Of a stretch of 64,000 nucleotides of DNA, positions 16,949 through 24,944 are shown one piece after another. Origin of the DNA: an uncultured Oscillospiraceae bacterium. GTDB taxonomy: Bacteria; Bacillota; Clostridia; Oscillospirales; Ruminococcaceae. The stretch lies in assembly GCA_934465295.1 (NCBI GenBank), contig CAKSKU010000016.1, forward strand, positions 1 through 64,000, given 5' to 3'. The position numbers and the translations under genes are program-made. Each line of letters begins with the position of its first letter. Within the stretch, counting starts at the first letter, position 1. The notes beneath the pieces are model-generated. The model saw nothing but the letters and a program-made list of their open reading frames with translations, had not been told where the DNA came from and searched no databases.

Positions 16949-17764
16949 ATGGAAATGAACAATAAGCTTACGCCTCCCGAAAAGCTCGACCTTATAAGGG
17001 ATAAGGACAGACCGACCGTCCGTGACTATATCCCGATGATATTCGATGAGTTCATCGAGCTTCACGGCGACCGCTGCTACGGCGATGACAGGGCTATAAT
17101 CGGCGGTCTGGCTTCGATAAAGGGCGTTGCGGTAACGCTCATCGCCGAGGTCAAGGGAAGAAACCTCGAAGAAAACAAGGAATCCAACTTTGCGATGCCG
17201 CACCCCGAGGGGTACAGAAAGGCTCTCCGACTGGCAAAGCAGGCAGAGAAGTTCCACCGTCCCGTTATATGCTTCATCGATACTCCCGGTGCATTCTGCG
17301 GAGTTGAGGCGGAGAACCGAGGTCAGGGCGAGGCTATCGCAAGAAATATAATGGAATTTATGACACTCAGAACGCCCGTTATCTCTATCGTACTCGGCGA
17401 GGGCGGCAGCGGAGGAGCACTTGCACTCGGTGTATGCGACAGGCTTGCTGTGCTGGAAAATGCGATCTATTCGGTAATTTCACCAAGAGGGTTCGCATCG
17501 ATACTCTGGAAGGACGGCGGAAGAGAGCGTGAAGCCGCTTCAATAATGAAGATAACGGCTGATGATATGCTCGAACTCGGCGTTGCGGAGGAGATAATAA
17601 GCGAGCCTTTCGGCGGTGCGCAGAACGATCCAAAGGAAACTGCCGAAAATATCTCAGAATTTTTGTTAAAAACGCTGAAAGAAAAAATGGCAATAGATAT
17701 TGACGTTTTGCTAAATGAACGATATACTAAGTTTAGAAAAATCGGCGAGTTCGAGGAACTCTGA
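16949..17764 (+). CDS. accA: Acetyl-CoA carboxylase carboxyltransferase alpha subunit
   Basis: A protein of 271 residues from ATG 16949, or 273 from GTG 16943 which overlaps the accD stop. ATG is preferred because GGAGG at 16934-16938 is ten bases away. The core motifs are EVKGRNLEEN, CFIDTPGAFCG, GEGGSGGALALG and SPRGFASILWKD. It completes the AccABCD set inside one operon. Confidence 0.94.
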   Translation: MEMNNKLTPPEKLDLIRDKDRPTVRDYIPMIFDEFIELHGDRCYGDDRAIIGGLASIKGVAVTLIAEVKGRNLEENKESNFAMPHPEGYRKALRLAKQAEKFHRPVICFIDTPGAFCGVEAENRGQGEAIARNIMEFMTLRTPVISIVLGEGGSGGALALGVCDRLAVLENAIYSVISPRGFASILWKDGGREREAASIMKITADDMLELGVAEEIISEPFGGAQNDPKETAENISEFLLKTLKEKMAIDIDVLLNERYTKFRKIGEFEEL

Positions 17765-17804
17765 TATTTCTGCAAAGAATATAAACGGACAGCTTGGGGC
17801 AAAG

Positions 17805-17846
17805 CCGCAGCAAAGTCCTTTATATACGGGTCAATGACCCCTGCGG
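17805..17846 (+). promoter_or_regulatory. Stem-loop in the accA-acpP gap
   Basis: CCGCAG (17805-17810) pairs with CTGCGG (17841-17846) and encloses a smaller hairpin GGGTC AAT..GACCC (17828-17840). The gap is 150 bases, far larger than other gaps in the operon. It may be an RNA processing or attenuation site that sets the high AcpP level; no promoter is obvious. Inference from folding by eye. Confidence 0.35.
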
Positions 17847-17914
17847 CAAAGCAATTGCAATGCTGTTTATCGCTGCGAAAGCGAAATAACAAATTATTAT
17901 GGAGGAAAAACAAA

Positions 17915-18142
17915 ATGGTATTCGATAAGGTAAAGGAACTGATCGTAGAACAGCTCGACGTTGATGAGGACAGCGTTACATCGGGCGCAAACATTCAGGA
18001 TGATCTCAACGCAGACTCCCTCGACGTTGTAGACCTCGTTATGAGTCTTGAGGAAGAATTCGATATCGAGATCCCCGATGAGGCTGTTGAAAACATCAAG
18101 ACAGTCGGCGATATCGTTAAGTATATCGAAGACAATCAGTGA
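17915..18142 (+). CDS. acpP: Acyl carrier protein
   Basis: A 75-residue acidic four-helix carrier. The phosphopantetheine serine is in the DSLDVVDLV motif at about residue 36. The ATG at 17915 is chosen because GGAGG lies just upstream; an upstream in-frame ATG would add 27 residues not found in the family. It is the last gene of the FAS cluster and is followed by a strong terminator. Confidence 0.96.
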   Translation: MVFDKVKELIVEQLDVDEDSVTSGANIQDDLNADSLDVVDLVMSLEEEFDIEIPDEAVENIKTVGDIVKYIEDNQ

Positions 18143-18163
18143 TCTGTTTCGTCGAAATATGTT

Positions 18164-18203
18164 AAAGTGTATAACCTTTATCGGGTTATACACTTTTATT
18201 TTT
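18164..18203 (+). terminator. Terminator after acpP
   Basis: AAAGTGTATAACC pairs with GGTTATACACTTT around TTTATC, followed by TATTTTTG. It ends the fatty-acid operon. Confidence 0.9.
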
Positions 18204-18247
18204 GTCAAAATGACTAAAACATAAATAAAAATTGGTATAAATGTATA

Positions 18248-18276
18248 TTGAAAAACATAAAGAAATGGTTTATAAT
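18248..18276 (+). promoter_or_regulatory. Promoter of the EAL/beta-helix gene
   Basis: TTGAAA (18248-18253), 17 bases, TATAAT (18271-18276). The leader is about 110 bases and contains AGGAGG at 18353-18358 followed by TATCGG..CCGATA, a small hairpin placed before the start codon. No c-di-GMP riboswitch core is seen. Confidence 0.7.
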
Positions 18277-18395
18277 AATAGAGAATAGAATTCTTTTCTG
18301 CATTATGCACAAAAAATGAATATATGCAGGAGAAATGAAAATAAATCAGGTCAGGAGGACAGTATCGGTCGGAATGTGCCGATATGACGTATTGA

Positions 18396-21300
18396 ATGAT
18401 AAATAAATGGGGACAAAACCGAATAAGTGCTTTGATCGTCGGCGGAGCTGTGACGGCTTTATTGTCGTATGCGGCTGTGATAATTGCTGTATTTGCGGAG
18501 TATGATATCCGCATTGTGTATGCTGCCGCTGCGCTTGCGCTGATCTCCGCCGTTCTTGGGGTGTTTGCTGCCGTTCTGCATAAGAAAGAGAGCAGGATAG
18601 ACGATGCGGAACTCAGAATGCTTCGGGACACGGCTTTCGTGAGCTATGACAAGGCCTCGGGAAAGGCTTCGGTCAGCGGTGCGTTTGCCGCTCTGACGGG
18701 CATTGAAACGGGTTCAAGCGTCATAGGAAAGGAAAAATACGGCTCGGTAATGTCCGATGTGTGTTCAAGCCGCCACCCGACCGAAAAGGATATATATATG
18801 TCCTCGGCTGCGGATAAATGGATAAAGGTGGTCACGAATGACGCAAAGGAGTTTGAACTCACCGAAATAACCGATGTCACCGACTATATCGTTGCGAAAA
18901 ATACTGTCAGCAGTCTGCGCAACTTCGACGCCGCATCGGGACTTATGACAAAGGACACCTTTACGGGAAAGCTCATCGAGACCGCATCTACCGTCAACGG
19001 TATGTACGGACTTATCCATATCACGATAAACGGCATAGACAAATTCTCGTCCTTTGCGGGCGTTCGCAATACTGATGAAATGCTCTCAAAGGCTGCGGCT
19101 ATTGTAAAAAGATACGAAAATCCGCATAACATCTTCGCAGGAAGAACTTCCACTAACGATTTCAGTGTACTTATCACAGATACATATGAGGACGGCTGCA
19201 AAAAGCTTGCAGGCAAGATCGTCACCGAGATAAGGGAGATGGTTGCCGCTTTTCCCGGAAACGGCAGCATCGCAAAGGTATACTGCGGATATGCGCTTGC
19301 GGCAGGCAGCAGCGATGTTTCCACGCTGATAGCACAGGCTGATTTCGCTGCATTTGACGCTGAAAACAGAAGATCGCAGCAGCCTGTTATATTCAATTCG
19401 GACAACTATTCGCTCAAAGCACAGGAATTCCGCAGAAATCAGGTCTTTGAGACCGTTATCGGCGAGGATCGCATCGACTATCACTTCCAGCCGATCGTCA
19501 GTGCGCATACGGGCGAGATCTACGGCTATGAGGCGCTCATGCGTCCGCAGGCTGTTGACGGCATAAAGCTTTCTCCGCTCGATGTTCTCGATATTGCCAA
19601 GCAGATGGATATGCTTTACAGCGTTGAGCATATCACTTTCTGGAAAACGCTGAAGATACTTTCGGAAAATCAGGACTTTTTCCACAACAGAAAGCTTTTC
19701 ATAAACTGTATCCCGAATGCGCTCCTCAGCGATGATGAATACAGGGACCTTGAAGATAAGTTCGGCATGCTCTTTGACAAGCTCGTTGTCGAGGTAACGG
19801 AGGAAAACCCTGTTTTTGAGAGCGCAATAAACGTCATCAACAAGCGTTACCGCGAAAAAAAGGCACAGGTCGCACTGGACGACTATGGAACGGGCTATTC
19901 CAACGATTCCACACTGCTTGCGGTCAAGCCGAGCTGCATAAAGATCGACCGCTCGATAATGACGGGCATCGACAAAAATCCGCAGAAGCAGCACCTTGTT
20001 GCAAATATGATAAACTTTGCCGCACAGCATGAGATCATGGTGCTTGCTGAGGGCGTCGAGACATTTGAGGAGCTTGAAACGGCGATAGCACTCGGCGTTG
20101 ACCTTATCCAGGGCTATGTCGTATGCCGTCCGACGGCGGTGCTTATGCTTGAAATACCGTCCGAGATAAAGAACCGCATCATTTCATTCAATATCAAGCA
20201 CAGAGGAAAGGTCAGCAAAACCTACTGCATCAACGAGCGGGAAACAGCCGACATCGTTGAGCTCAGTCTTGCAGGCTTCAATGAGATATGTATCCGCTCC
20301 GATTCGGCGAAGCTTATCGGCAACACCGATGTTCAGACCGATATGAAGATTTTTATCGACTGCAAAAATTCTTCGACAAGAGTTACGTTTGAAAATCTTT
20401 ACCTTGTCTGCAATGAGGATAACGGCGCGGCGGTCGTTCTTTCGAGCGGCACACAGGCGAATATCGAGCTTGTCGGCAGGAACGTTATCAAAAACGGCGG
20501 TATAAGAGTACCCGAGGATTCGGAGATATTCTTCGGCGGTGACGGAAGGCTTGAAATAAACAGCACGAGGGTCTACTCATTCGGCATCGGCGGAAATTAT
20601 ATGCAGAGATACGGCAGAATAATCTTCGGCGGCGAAAATGAGATCAGGATCGCCTGCTCGGGTGACTGCGTTGTCGGCATCGGCGGCGGAGACGGCGGCA
20701 CGGATTCGGCTGTCATCGCAAACAGCGGAAAGCTCATACTGACTGTTGACGGCAAGAATATCGTTTCGATCGGTTCTTACAGCGGTGATTCTTCGATAAA
20801 GCTCAACAGCTGCGATATAAAGGTGGAAATGGGCGGTGACGACGTTACGGCGATCGGTTCGCGCTGCGGAAAGACTGTCATCGACAGCCTTGCAAACCTT
20901 GATATCGATATTTCGGGCAATAACTGCTGCGGCATGGGCGTTCTCCAGAGCGGTGAGGGCTCGGTCATCATCAACGGAAACAATGTTGATATCCTTGTAA
21001 GAGGAAAGAACATTGTCGGCATAGGCACAATGGGCGGAAACCTCGAACCCGTTATAAACGCAGGTGTTGTTAATATCCGCTGCGAGGGCGATAATGCAAC
21101 CTGCATAGGCGATGCGGAGGGAAGCGGCGCTATCCGCCTGAGAGGCGCTTCGATAACTGCGGTAGCAAAGGCTTCCGAGGAGAACCCTATCGGCTCGAAG
21201 GACGGAAAGGTCTATGTCACGAGCGGAAGCATCGAAACGAGCGATGTAGAGCCGCTTGAATGCTACTCACTTGCAGGGGAAAGACTTGTCCGCAGAGAGA

Positions 21301-21428
21301 TAGACGGCAGGATCGACTTCCGCAGAACTGTCCGCAGCGGCGGCGACTCATATATCTACGTTGCAAACAAGACGGGCGGAGAAACGATGAACATTTACCT
21401 CCCCGAAGCGGAAGCACAGAATATGTGA
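18396..21428 (+). CDS. Membrane EAL-domain phosphodiesterase with C-terminal beta-helix
   Basis: A 1010-residue protein, probably a c-di-GMP phosphodiesterase. Two membrane helices (about 11-33, 39-60) are followed by a region that may be PAS-like, a GGDEF-like domain (about 165-335) in which the signature is degenerate (STNDF at 252-256), and an EAL domain (about 350-595) with the catalytic set intact: Glu379 in YEALMR, Asn437, Glu466, Asp495-Asp496, Lys516, Glu552, Glu555 and Gln572. Residues about 625-960 form eight repeats of 27-31 residues, each with a G-I/M-G turn, as in a right-handed beta-helix. With two N-terminal helices the repeats should be cytoplasmic. The start has no well-spaced ribosome site. 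Confidence 0.88.
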   Translation: MINKWGQNRISALIVGGAVTALLSYAAVIIAVFAEYDIRIVYAAAALALISAVLGVFAAVLHKKESRIDDAELRMLRDTAFVSYDKASGKASVSGAFAALTGIETGSSVIGKEKYGSVMSDVCSSRHPTEKDIYMSSAADKWIKVVTNDAKEFELTEITDVTDYIVAKNTVSSLRNFDAASGLMTKDTFTGKLIETASTVNGMYGLIHITINGIDKFSSFAGVRNTDEMLSKAAAIVKRYENPHNIFAGRTSTNDFSVLITDTYEDGCKKLAGKIVTEIREMVAAFPGNGSIAKVYCGYALAAGSSDVSTLIAQADFAAFDAENRRSQQPVIFNSDNYSLKAQEFRRNQVFETVIGEDRIDYHFQPIVSAHTGEIYGYEALMRPQAVDGIKLSPLDVLDIAKQMDMLYSVEHITFWKTLKILSENQDFFHNRKLFINCIPNALLSDDEYRDLEDKFGMLFDKLVVEVTEENPVFESAINVINKRYREKKAQVALDDYGTGYSNDSTLLAVKPSCIKIDRSIMTGIDKNPQKQHLVANMINFAAQHEIMVLAEGVETFEELETAIALGVDLIQGYVVCRPTAVLMLEIPSEIKNRIISFNIKHRGKVSKTYCINERETADIVELSLAGFNEICIRSDSAKLIGNTDVQTDMKIFIDCKNSSTRVTFENLYLVCNEDNGAAVVLSSGTQANIELVGRNVIKNGGIRVPEDSEIFFGGDGRLEINSTRVYSFGIGGNYMQRYGRIIFGGENEIRIACSGDCVVGIGGGDGGTDSAVIANSGKLILTVDGKNIVSIGSYSGDSSIKLNSCDIKVEMGGDDVTAIGSRCGKTVIDSLANLDIDISGNNCCGMGVLQSGEGSVIINGNNVDILVRGKNIVGIGTMGGNLEPVINAGVVNIRCEGDNATCIGDAEGSGAIRLRGASITAVAKASEENPIGSKDGKVYVTSGSIETSDVEPLECYSLAGERLVRREIDGRIDFRRTVRSGGDSYIYVANKTGGETMNIYLPEAEAQNM

Positions 21429-21453
21429 TGCGTTAATATTGTACAAAAATTAT

Positions 21454-21515
21454 ACAAGCTGTAATCTTTTCGATGATATTTGCATATTGTTATGCAAAAG
21501 AGAGGTTACAGCTTG
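21454..21515 (+). terminator. Stem-loop after the EAL gene
   Basis: ACAAGCTGTAA pairs with TTACAGCTTGT, enclosing an inner hairpin TTTGCATA/TATGCAAA. A weak T-rich tail follows. Probable terminator. Confidence 0.55.
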
Positions 21516-21604
21516 TTCTGTTTGTCCGAAATATACAAAATGTATATGAGCAAGGCTTTTTGGATATACCGAAAAGTAAAAAATGTTAAATTTCTTCTAA
21601 CCCC

Positions 21605-21633
21605 TTGACAAAATGTACGAAATAGTGTATAAT
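21605..21633 (+). promoter_or_regulatory. Promoter of ylxM-ffh
   Basis: TTGACA (21605-21610), 17 bases, TATAAT (21628-21633). A fully consensus sigma-A promoter 43 bases before the ylxM start. Confidence 0.9.
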
Positions 21634-21676
21634 ATGTAAAGTAATTTTGCTTTACATCTGATGGGAGTGATAAAAC

Positions 21677-22051
21677 GTGAGCGGAGATAAGAATTTACAG
21701 TTTTCGGTGCTGCTTGACTATTACGCAGATATGCTCACGGATAAGCAGAAAGACGTTATCGACCTCTATTATAACGAGGACTTGTCACTCTCCGAGATAG
21801 CAGAGCATGAAAATATCACAAGACAGGGCGTTCGTGACAGCATCAAGCGCGGAGAGCAGACAATGCTCGAGCTTGAGGATAAATTCCACCTCGCCGAACG
21901 TTCGCAGAAATATTATGAGATAATCACCGAAGTCGGTCAGCTTGCCGCAGATATAAAGGAAGAATGTGTGCATTGGACCGCTCCGAAGGCTATAACCAAA
22001 CGTGCTGAATATCTTGTTCAGCTCGCAGAGGAAAACAAAGACTTGTTCTAA
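21677..22051 (+). CDS. ylxM: YlxM/p13-like DNA-binding protein of the SRP operon
   Basis: A 124-residue protein with a sigma-70 region 4-like helix-turn-helix (DKQKDVIDLYYNEDLSLSEI.., about 20-60) and a helical C-terminus. It starts at GTG after GGGAGTG. YlxM is found next to ffh across Firmicutes and is thought to modulate the signal recognition particle. The 20-base gap to ffh indicates co-transcription. Confidence 0.92.
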   Translation: MSGDKNLQFSVLLDYYADMLTDKQKDVIDLYYNEDLSLSEIAEHENITRQGVRDSIKRGEQTMLELEDKFHLAERSQKYYEIITEVGQLAADIKEECVHWTAPKAITKRAEYLVQLAEENKDLF

Positions 22052-22071
22052 GACACGAAAGGAGTGTTAGT

Positions 22072-23442
22072 ATGGCGTTTGAAGGCTTGTCCGAAAAACT
22101 CAGCAGCGTTTTTAAGCGCCTGAAAGGACGAGGAAAGCTTACCGAGGCTGATGTTAAGGAAGCGATGCGTGAGGTTCGCCTTGCACTGCTCGAAGCTGAC
22201 GTAAACTACAAGGTCGTTAAAGATTTCGTTGCGAAAGTAACGGAGAGAGCTGTCGGTGAAGATGTGCTGCAAAGCCTTACTCCCGGTCAGCAGGTCATAA
22301 AGATAGTTAATGACGAGCTTGTTGCTCTTATGGGCGACGGCACGGCAAGAATAGAATTTCCGTCAAAGCCGCCCTGCATCATTATGATGTGCGGACTTCA
22401 GGGTTCGGGTAAAACTACCCATGCGGCTAAACTGGCTAAGTATTTCAAGGATATGGGCAAACGTCCTCTGCTCGTTGCCTGCGACGTTTACCGTCCTGCG
22501 GCTATCGATCAGCTTTGCGTTGTCGGCAAAAAGGCTGACGTAAAGGTCTTTGAAATGGGTCAGATTAACCCTGTAACTATTGCAAAAGAAGCTGTGAGCC
22601 ACGCCAAGGATCACGGAAACGATGTAGTTATCCTCGATACAGCGGGCAGACTCCACATTGACGAAGCTCTTATGAACGAGCTTAAAGCGATAAAGGCTGA
22701 GACCTCGCCGAACGAGATAATGCTCGTTGTCGATGCAATGACAGGTCAGGACGCAGTAAATGTTGCGAAAGCATTTGATGATGCTCTCGGTATCGACAGC
22801 GTTCTTATGTCGAAGCTTGATTCCGATACAAGAGGCGGTGCGGCGCTTTCCGTGCTTGCGGTAACGGGCAAGCCGATAAAATTCGTCGGAACGGGCGAAA
22901 AGCTTGAAGATTTTGAGCCTTTCCACCCCGACAGAATGGCTTCGAGAATACTCGGTATGGGCGATATGCTCACCCTTATCGAAAGAGCGCAGTCCACATT
23001 TGATGAACAAAACTCCCAGAAGCTGGCTGAACGAATCAAGGAGAACTCGTTCGATATGAACGATCTTCTCGACCAGATGAAGCAGATACAGAAAATGGGT
23101 CCTATAAAGCAGATACTCGGTATGCTCCCCGGCGTCGGCAATAAGCTTGACGATGTGGACGTTGACGATAATCAGGTAAAGCGCATTGAAGCTATTATCC
23201 TTTCGATGACACCTGCGGAGAGAGCAAAGCCGTCCCTTATAAATCCGCCGAGAAAGCGCAGAATTGCGGCAGGAAGCGGAAACACCGTTGCCGATGTCAA
23301 CAGGTTGTTAAAGCAGTTTGAAGAGATGCAGAAGATGATGAAGCAGCTCGGCATTATGGGCAAAAACGGCAAGGGTAAGAAAAACAAGTTCCGTATTCCG
23401 AAAGGAATGATGGGAATGAGCGGACTTCCGCCGATGAAGTAA
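22072..23442 (+). CDS. ffh: Signal recognition particle protein Ffh
   Basis: A 456-residue SRP54 GTPase that binds 4.5S/scRNA and signal peptides to target proteins to the membrane. The N domain is followed by the G domain with GLQGSGKTTHA (108-118), DTAGR and SKLDSDTRGG; the methionine-rich M domain forms the last third. Standard length. Three small membrane genes separate it from rpsP. Confidence 0.97.
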   Translation: MAFEGLSEKLSSVFKRLKGRGKLTEADVKEAMREVRLALLEADVNYKVVKDFVAKVTERAVGEDVLQSLTPGQQVIKIVNDELVALMGDGTARIEFPSKPPCIIMMCGLQGSGKTTHAAKLAKYFKDMGKRPLLVACDVYRPAAIDQLCVVGKKADVKVFEMGQINPVTIAKEAVSHAKDHGNDVVILDTAGRLHIDEALMNELKAIKAETSPNEIMLVVDAMTGQDAVNVAKAFDDALGIDSVLMSKLDSDTRGGAALSVLAVTGKPIKFVGTGEKLEDFEPFHPDRMASRILGMGDMLTLIERAQSTFDEQNSQKLAERIKENSFDMNDLLDQMKQIQKMGPIKQILGMLPGVGNKLDDVDVDDNQVKRIEAIILSMTPAERAKPSLINPPRKRRIAAGSGNTVADVNRLLKQFEEMQKMMKQLGIMGKNGKGKKNKFRIPKGMMGMSGLPPMK

Positions 23443-23450
23443 GCTTCACG

Positions 23451-23666
23451 ATGAAAATTTTCTATTTTATACTGTTTGCGGCGGTAGGAGCATTCTGCTT
23501 TTTTGCGGCGCTGACAGACCAAAAGAGGTTCATTGACTATTGGGCTTACCGGAAAGGCAGACCAAGGCAGCGTCTTAAAAGCAGGAATGTTCTGCGGTTT
23601 CTTATAGGAATGGCAGGGGTGACGCTGATACTTTTCGGGTTTGCCGTGCTGTTCGGCTGGCTTTGA
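23451..23666 (+). CDS. Small membrane protein
   Basis: A 71-residue protein with two hydrophobic segments (about 3-21 and 48-70) around a short basic loop (KGRPRQRLKSRN). It begins nine bases after ffh, with weak AAGCTTCACG in front. It is one of three consecutive small two-helix genes inserted between ffh and rpsP. Function unknown. Confidence 0.6.
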   Translation: MKIFYFILFAAVGAFCFFAALTDQKRFIDYWAYRKGRPRQRLKSRNVLRFLIGMAGVTLILFGFAVLFGWL

Positions 23667-23701
23667 AAAGCTTGCGAATATTATCGATTTGAGGTTGGTT
23701 T

Positions 23702-23926
23702 ATGAAATTGTTTGCATTTGATATGCTCGTTGTGCTGTGCATTTTCTTTGCGGCAGAGCCTTCGATATATCTTGCGAAATGCAGACGGGAAAAAGATGAG
23801 GGAAATGATGCCGACAATGCTGATGCAAAGTCCAAGACAGCGATAAAGGTATCCTATCTGTTTTCCGTTGTTTCCGCAGTCGCTGCGGCAGTTGTTTATT
23901 ACGGTTTCAATGCAGAAATGCTTTGA
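23702..23926 (+). CDS. Small membrane protein
   Basis: A 74-residue protein with two hydrophobic segments (about 4-24 and 48-70) joined by a charged loop (CRREKDEGNDADNADAKSK). GAGGTTGG precedes the ATG at 23702. Codon use resembles neighbouring real genes. Function unknown. Confidence 0.6.
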   Translation: MKLFAFDMLVVLCIFFAAEPSIYLAKCRREKDEGNDADNADAKSKTAIKVSYLFSVVSAVAAAVVYYGFNAEML

Positions 23927-23966
23927 GATATATTTGTCTGACATAAGCTGACAGGGGGACGGTCAA

Positions 23967-24209
23967 ATGGTTATCATATGTTTGATCCTTATGGTAGTTG
24001 GCTTGGTGCTTGCGGTGCAGCCGATAGAACACACCCTGATGCTGCGGCAGTACGCAAAATCTCCCGACATGGACAGATCACAGCGGTTTGAGGAGCTTGA
24101 TGTCATTTTCAGAAAAAAGGCTCTGAAATGGATATTCCTCGCTGTGGGTATAGTCTGCATAATATGCAGTCTTATCATTTATTTCGGTCACAGCGCTTCG
24201 GCGTTATGA
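23967..24209 (+). CDS. Small membrane protein
   Basis: An 80-residue protein with two membrane helices (about 2-20 and 54-74) and a charged loop between them. AGGGGG lies about seven bases upstream. It is the third of the small two-helix genes in this slot and is followed by rpsP 34 bases later. Function unknown. Confidence 0.6.
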   Translation: MVIICLILMVVGLVLAVQPIEHTLMLRQYAKSPDMDRSQRFEELDVIFRKKALKWIFLAVGIVCIICSLIIYFGHSASAL

Positions 24210-24243
24210 TATAAGTTAAATTTTAATTCGGAGGTGAATATAA

Positions 24244-24486
24244 ATGGCAGTTAAAATCAGACTCAGAAGAATGGGCGCTAAGAAGAACCCTTTCTACAGA
24301 ATAGTTGTTGCTGATTCCAGATACCCAAGAAACGGCAGATTCATTGAGGAGATCGGTTACTACGATTCCACAAAGGAACCTGCAGTTTTCAGTGTTGATG
24401 CTGAAAAGGCTAAGAAATGGATCGCAAACGGCGCACAGCCCACAGAGGTTGTTAAGAAGCTTTTCGACAAGAATAACGTAAAGTAA
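24244..24486 (+). CDS. rpsP: 30S ribosomal protein S16
   Basis: An 80-residue ribosomal protein with the family opening MAVKIRLRRMGAKKNPFYRI and the NGRFIEEIGYYDS block. GGAGGTG is placed ideally. A hairpin terminator follows before khpA, which could lower expression of the downstream genes. Confidence 0.97.
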   Translation: MAVKIRLRRMGAKKNPFYRIVVADSRYPRNGRFIEEIGYYDSTKEPAVFSVDAEKAKKWIANGAQPTEVVKKLFDKNNVK

Positions 24487-24517
24487 TTTTTGACGTTTGC
24501 TTTGCTGTTTTACATCG

Positions 24518-24570
24518 TGCGGACGCTGAGGCAAAAAGCCTTCGGCGTTCTTCCGCAGGTGGTTTTTTTA
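24518..24570 (+). terminator. Terminator between rpsP and khpA
   Basis: TGCGGACGCTGAGGC pairs imperfectly with GCCTTCGGCGTTCTTCCGCA around AAAAA and is followed by seven T residues. Likely a partial terminator inside the cluster. Confidence 0.75.
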
Positions 24571-24612
24571 TAACCGTTTGCTCCGAATTTAATATGAATG
24601 GAGTTTTTATAT

Positions 24613-24846
24613 ATGAAGGATTTGCTTTTAGCTATCGTAAGCGGTCTTGTTGAGGACAAGGACGCTGTTCAGATCGATGTTGACGAGCCTAACGAAGAGG
24701 GCGTTATCGTATATCATCTCCACGTTGCGAAGGATGATATGGGACGTGTTATCGGCAAGCAGGGCAGAATTGCCAAGGCTATCCGCACCGTTATGCGTGC
24801 AGGCGCAGGCAGACAGAATCAGAAGATCATGGTTGAGATCGACTGA
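24613..24846 (+). CDS. khpA: KH-domain RNA-binding protein KhpA
   Basis: A 77-residue protein with a single KH domain and the RNA-binding loop GKQG (48-51) in GRVIGKQGRIAKAIR. It pairs with KhpB in other Firmicutes to regulate RNA linked to cell size. The ATG at 24613 is preferred over 24598 because GGAG lies nine bases upstream and the family starts MKDLLLAIV. Its place after rpsP is conserved. Confidence 0.93.
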   Translation: MKDLLLAIVSGLVEDKDAVQIDVDEPNEEGVIVYHLHVAKDDMGRVIGKQGRIAKAIRTVMRAGAGRQNQKIMVEID

Positions 24847-24877
24847 TATTCTGCACAACATAAAGTTTATGGCTGAG

Positions 24878-24933
24878 GGAATATTGTGTTTGGCTCCGTG
24901 TTTTCGGAACGGCACGGTATTCCTTTTTATTTT
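24878..24933 (+). terminator. Terminator after khpA
   Basis: GGAATA..CCGTG pairs with CACGGTATTCC, followed by TTTTTATTTT. It stands between khpA and the TPR-like gene. Confidence 0.7.
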
Positions 24934-24944
24934 GGGGTGATAAT

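Noticed and set aside
18204..18395. c-di-GMP riboswitch before the EAL gene
   Set aside because: No GEMM-type conserved core or receptor loop could be found in the leader.
19086..20030. A 314-codon open frame on the minus strand
   Set aside because: Antisense to the EAL domain, whose catalytic residues are all in frame on the plus strand.
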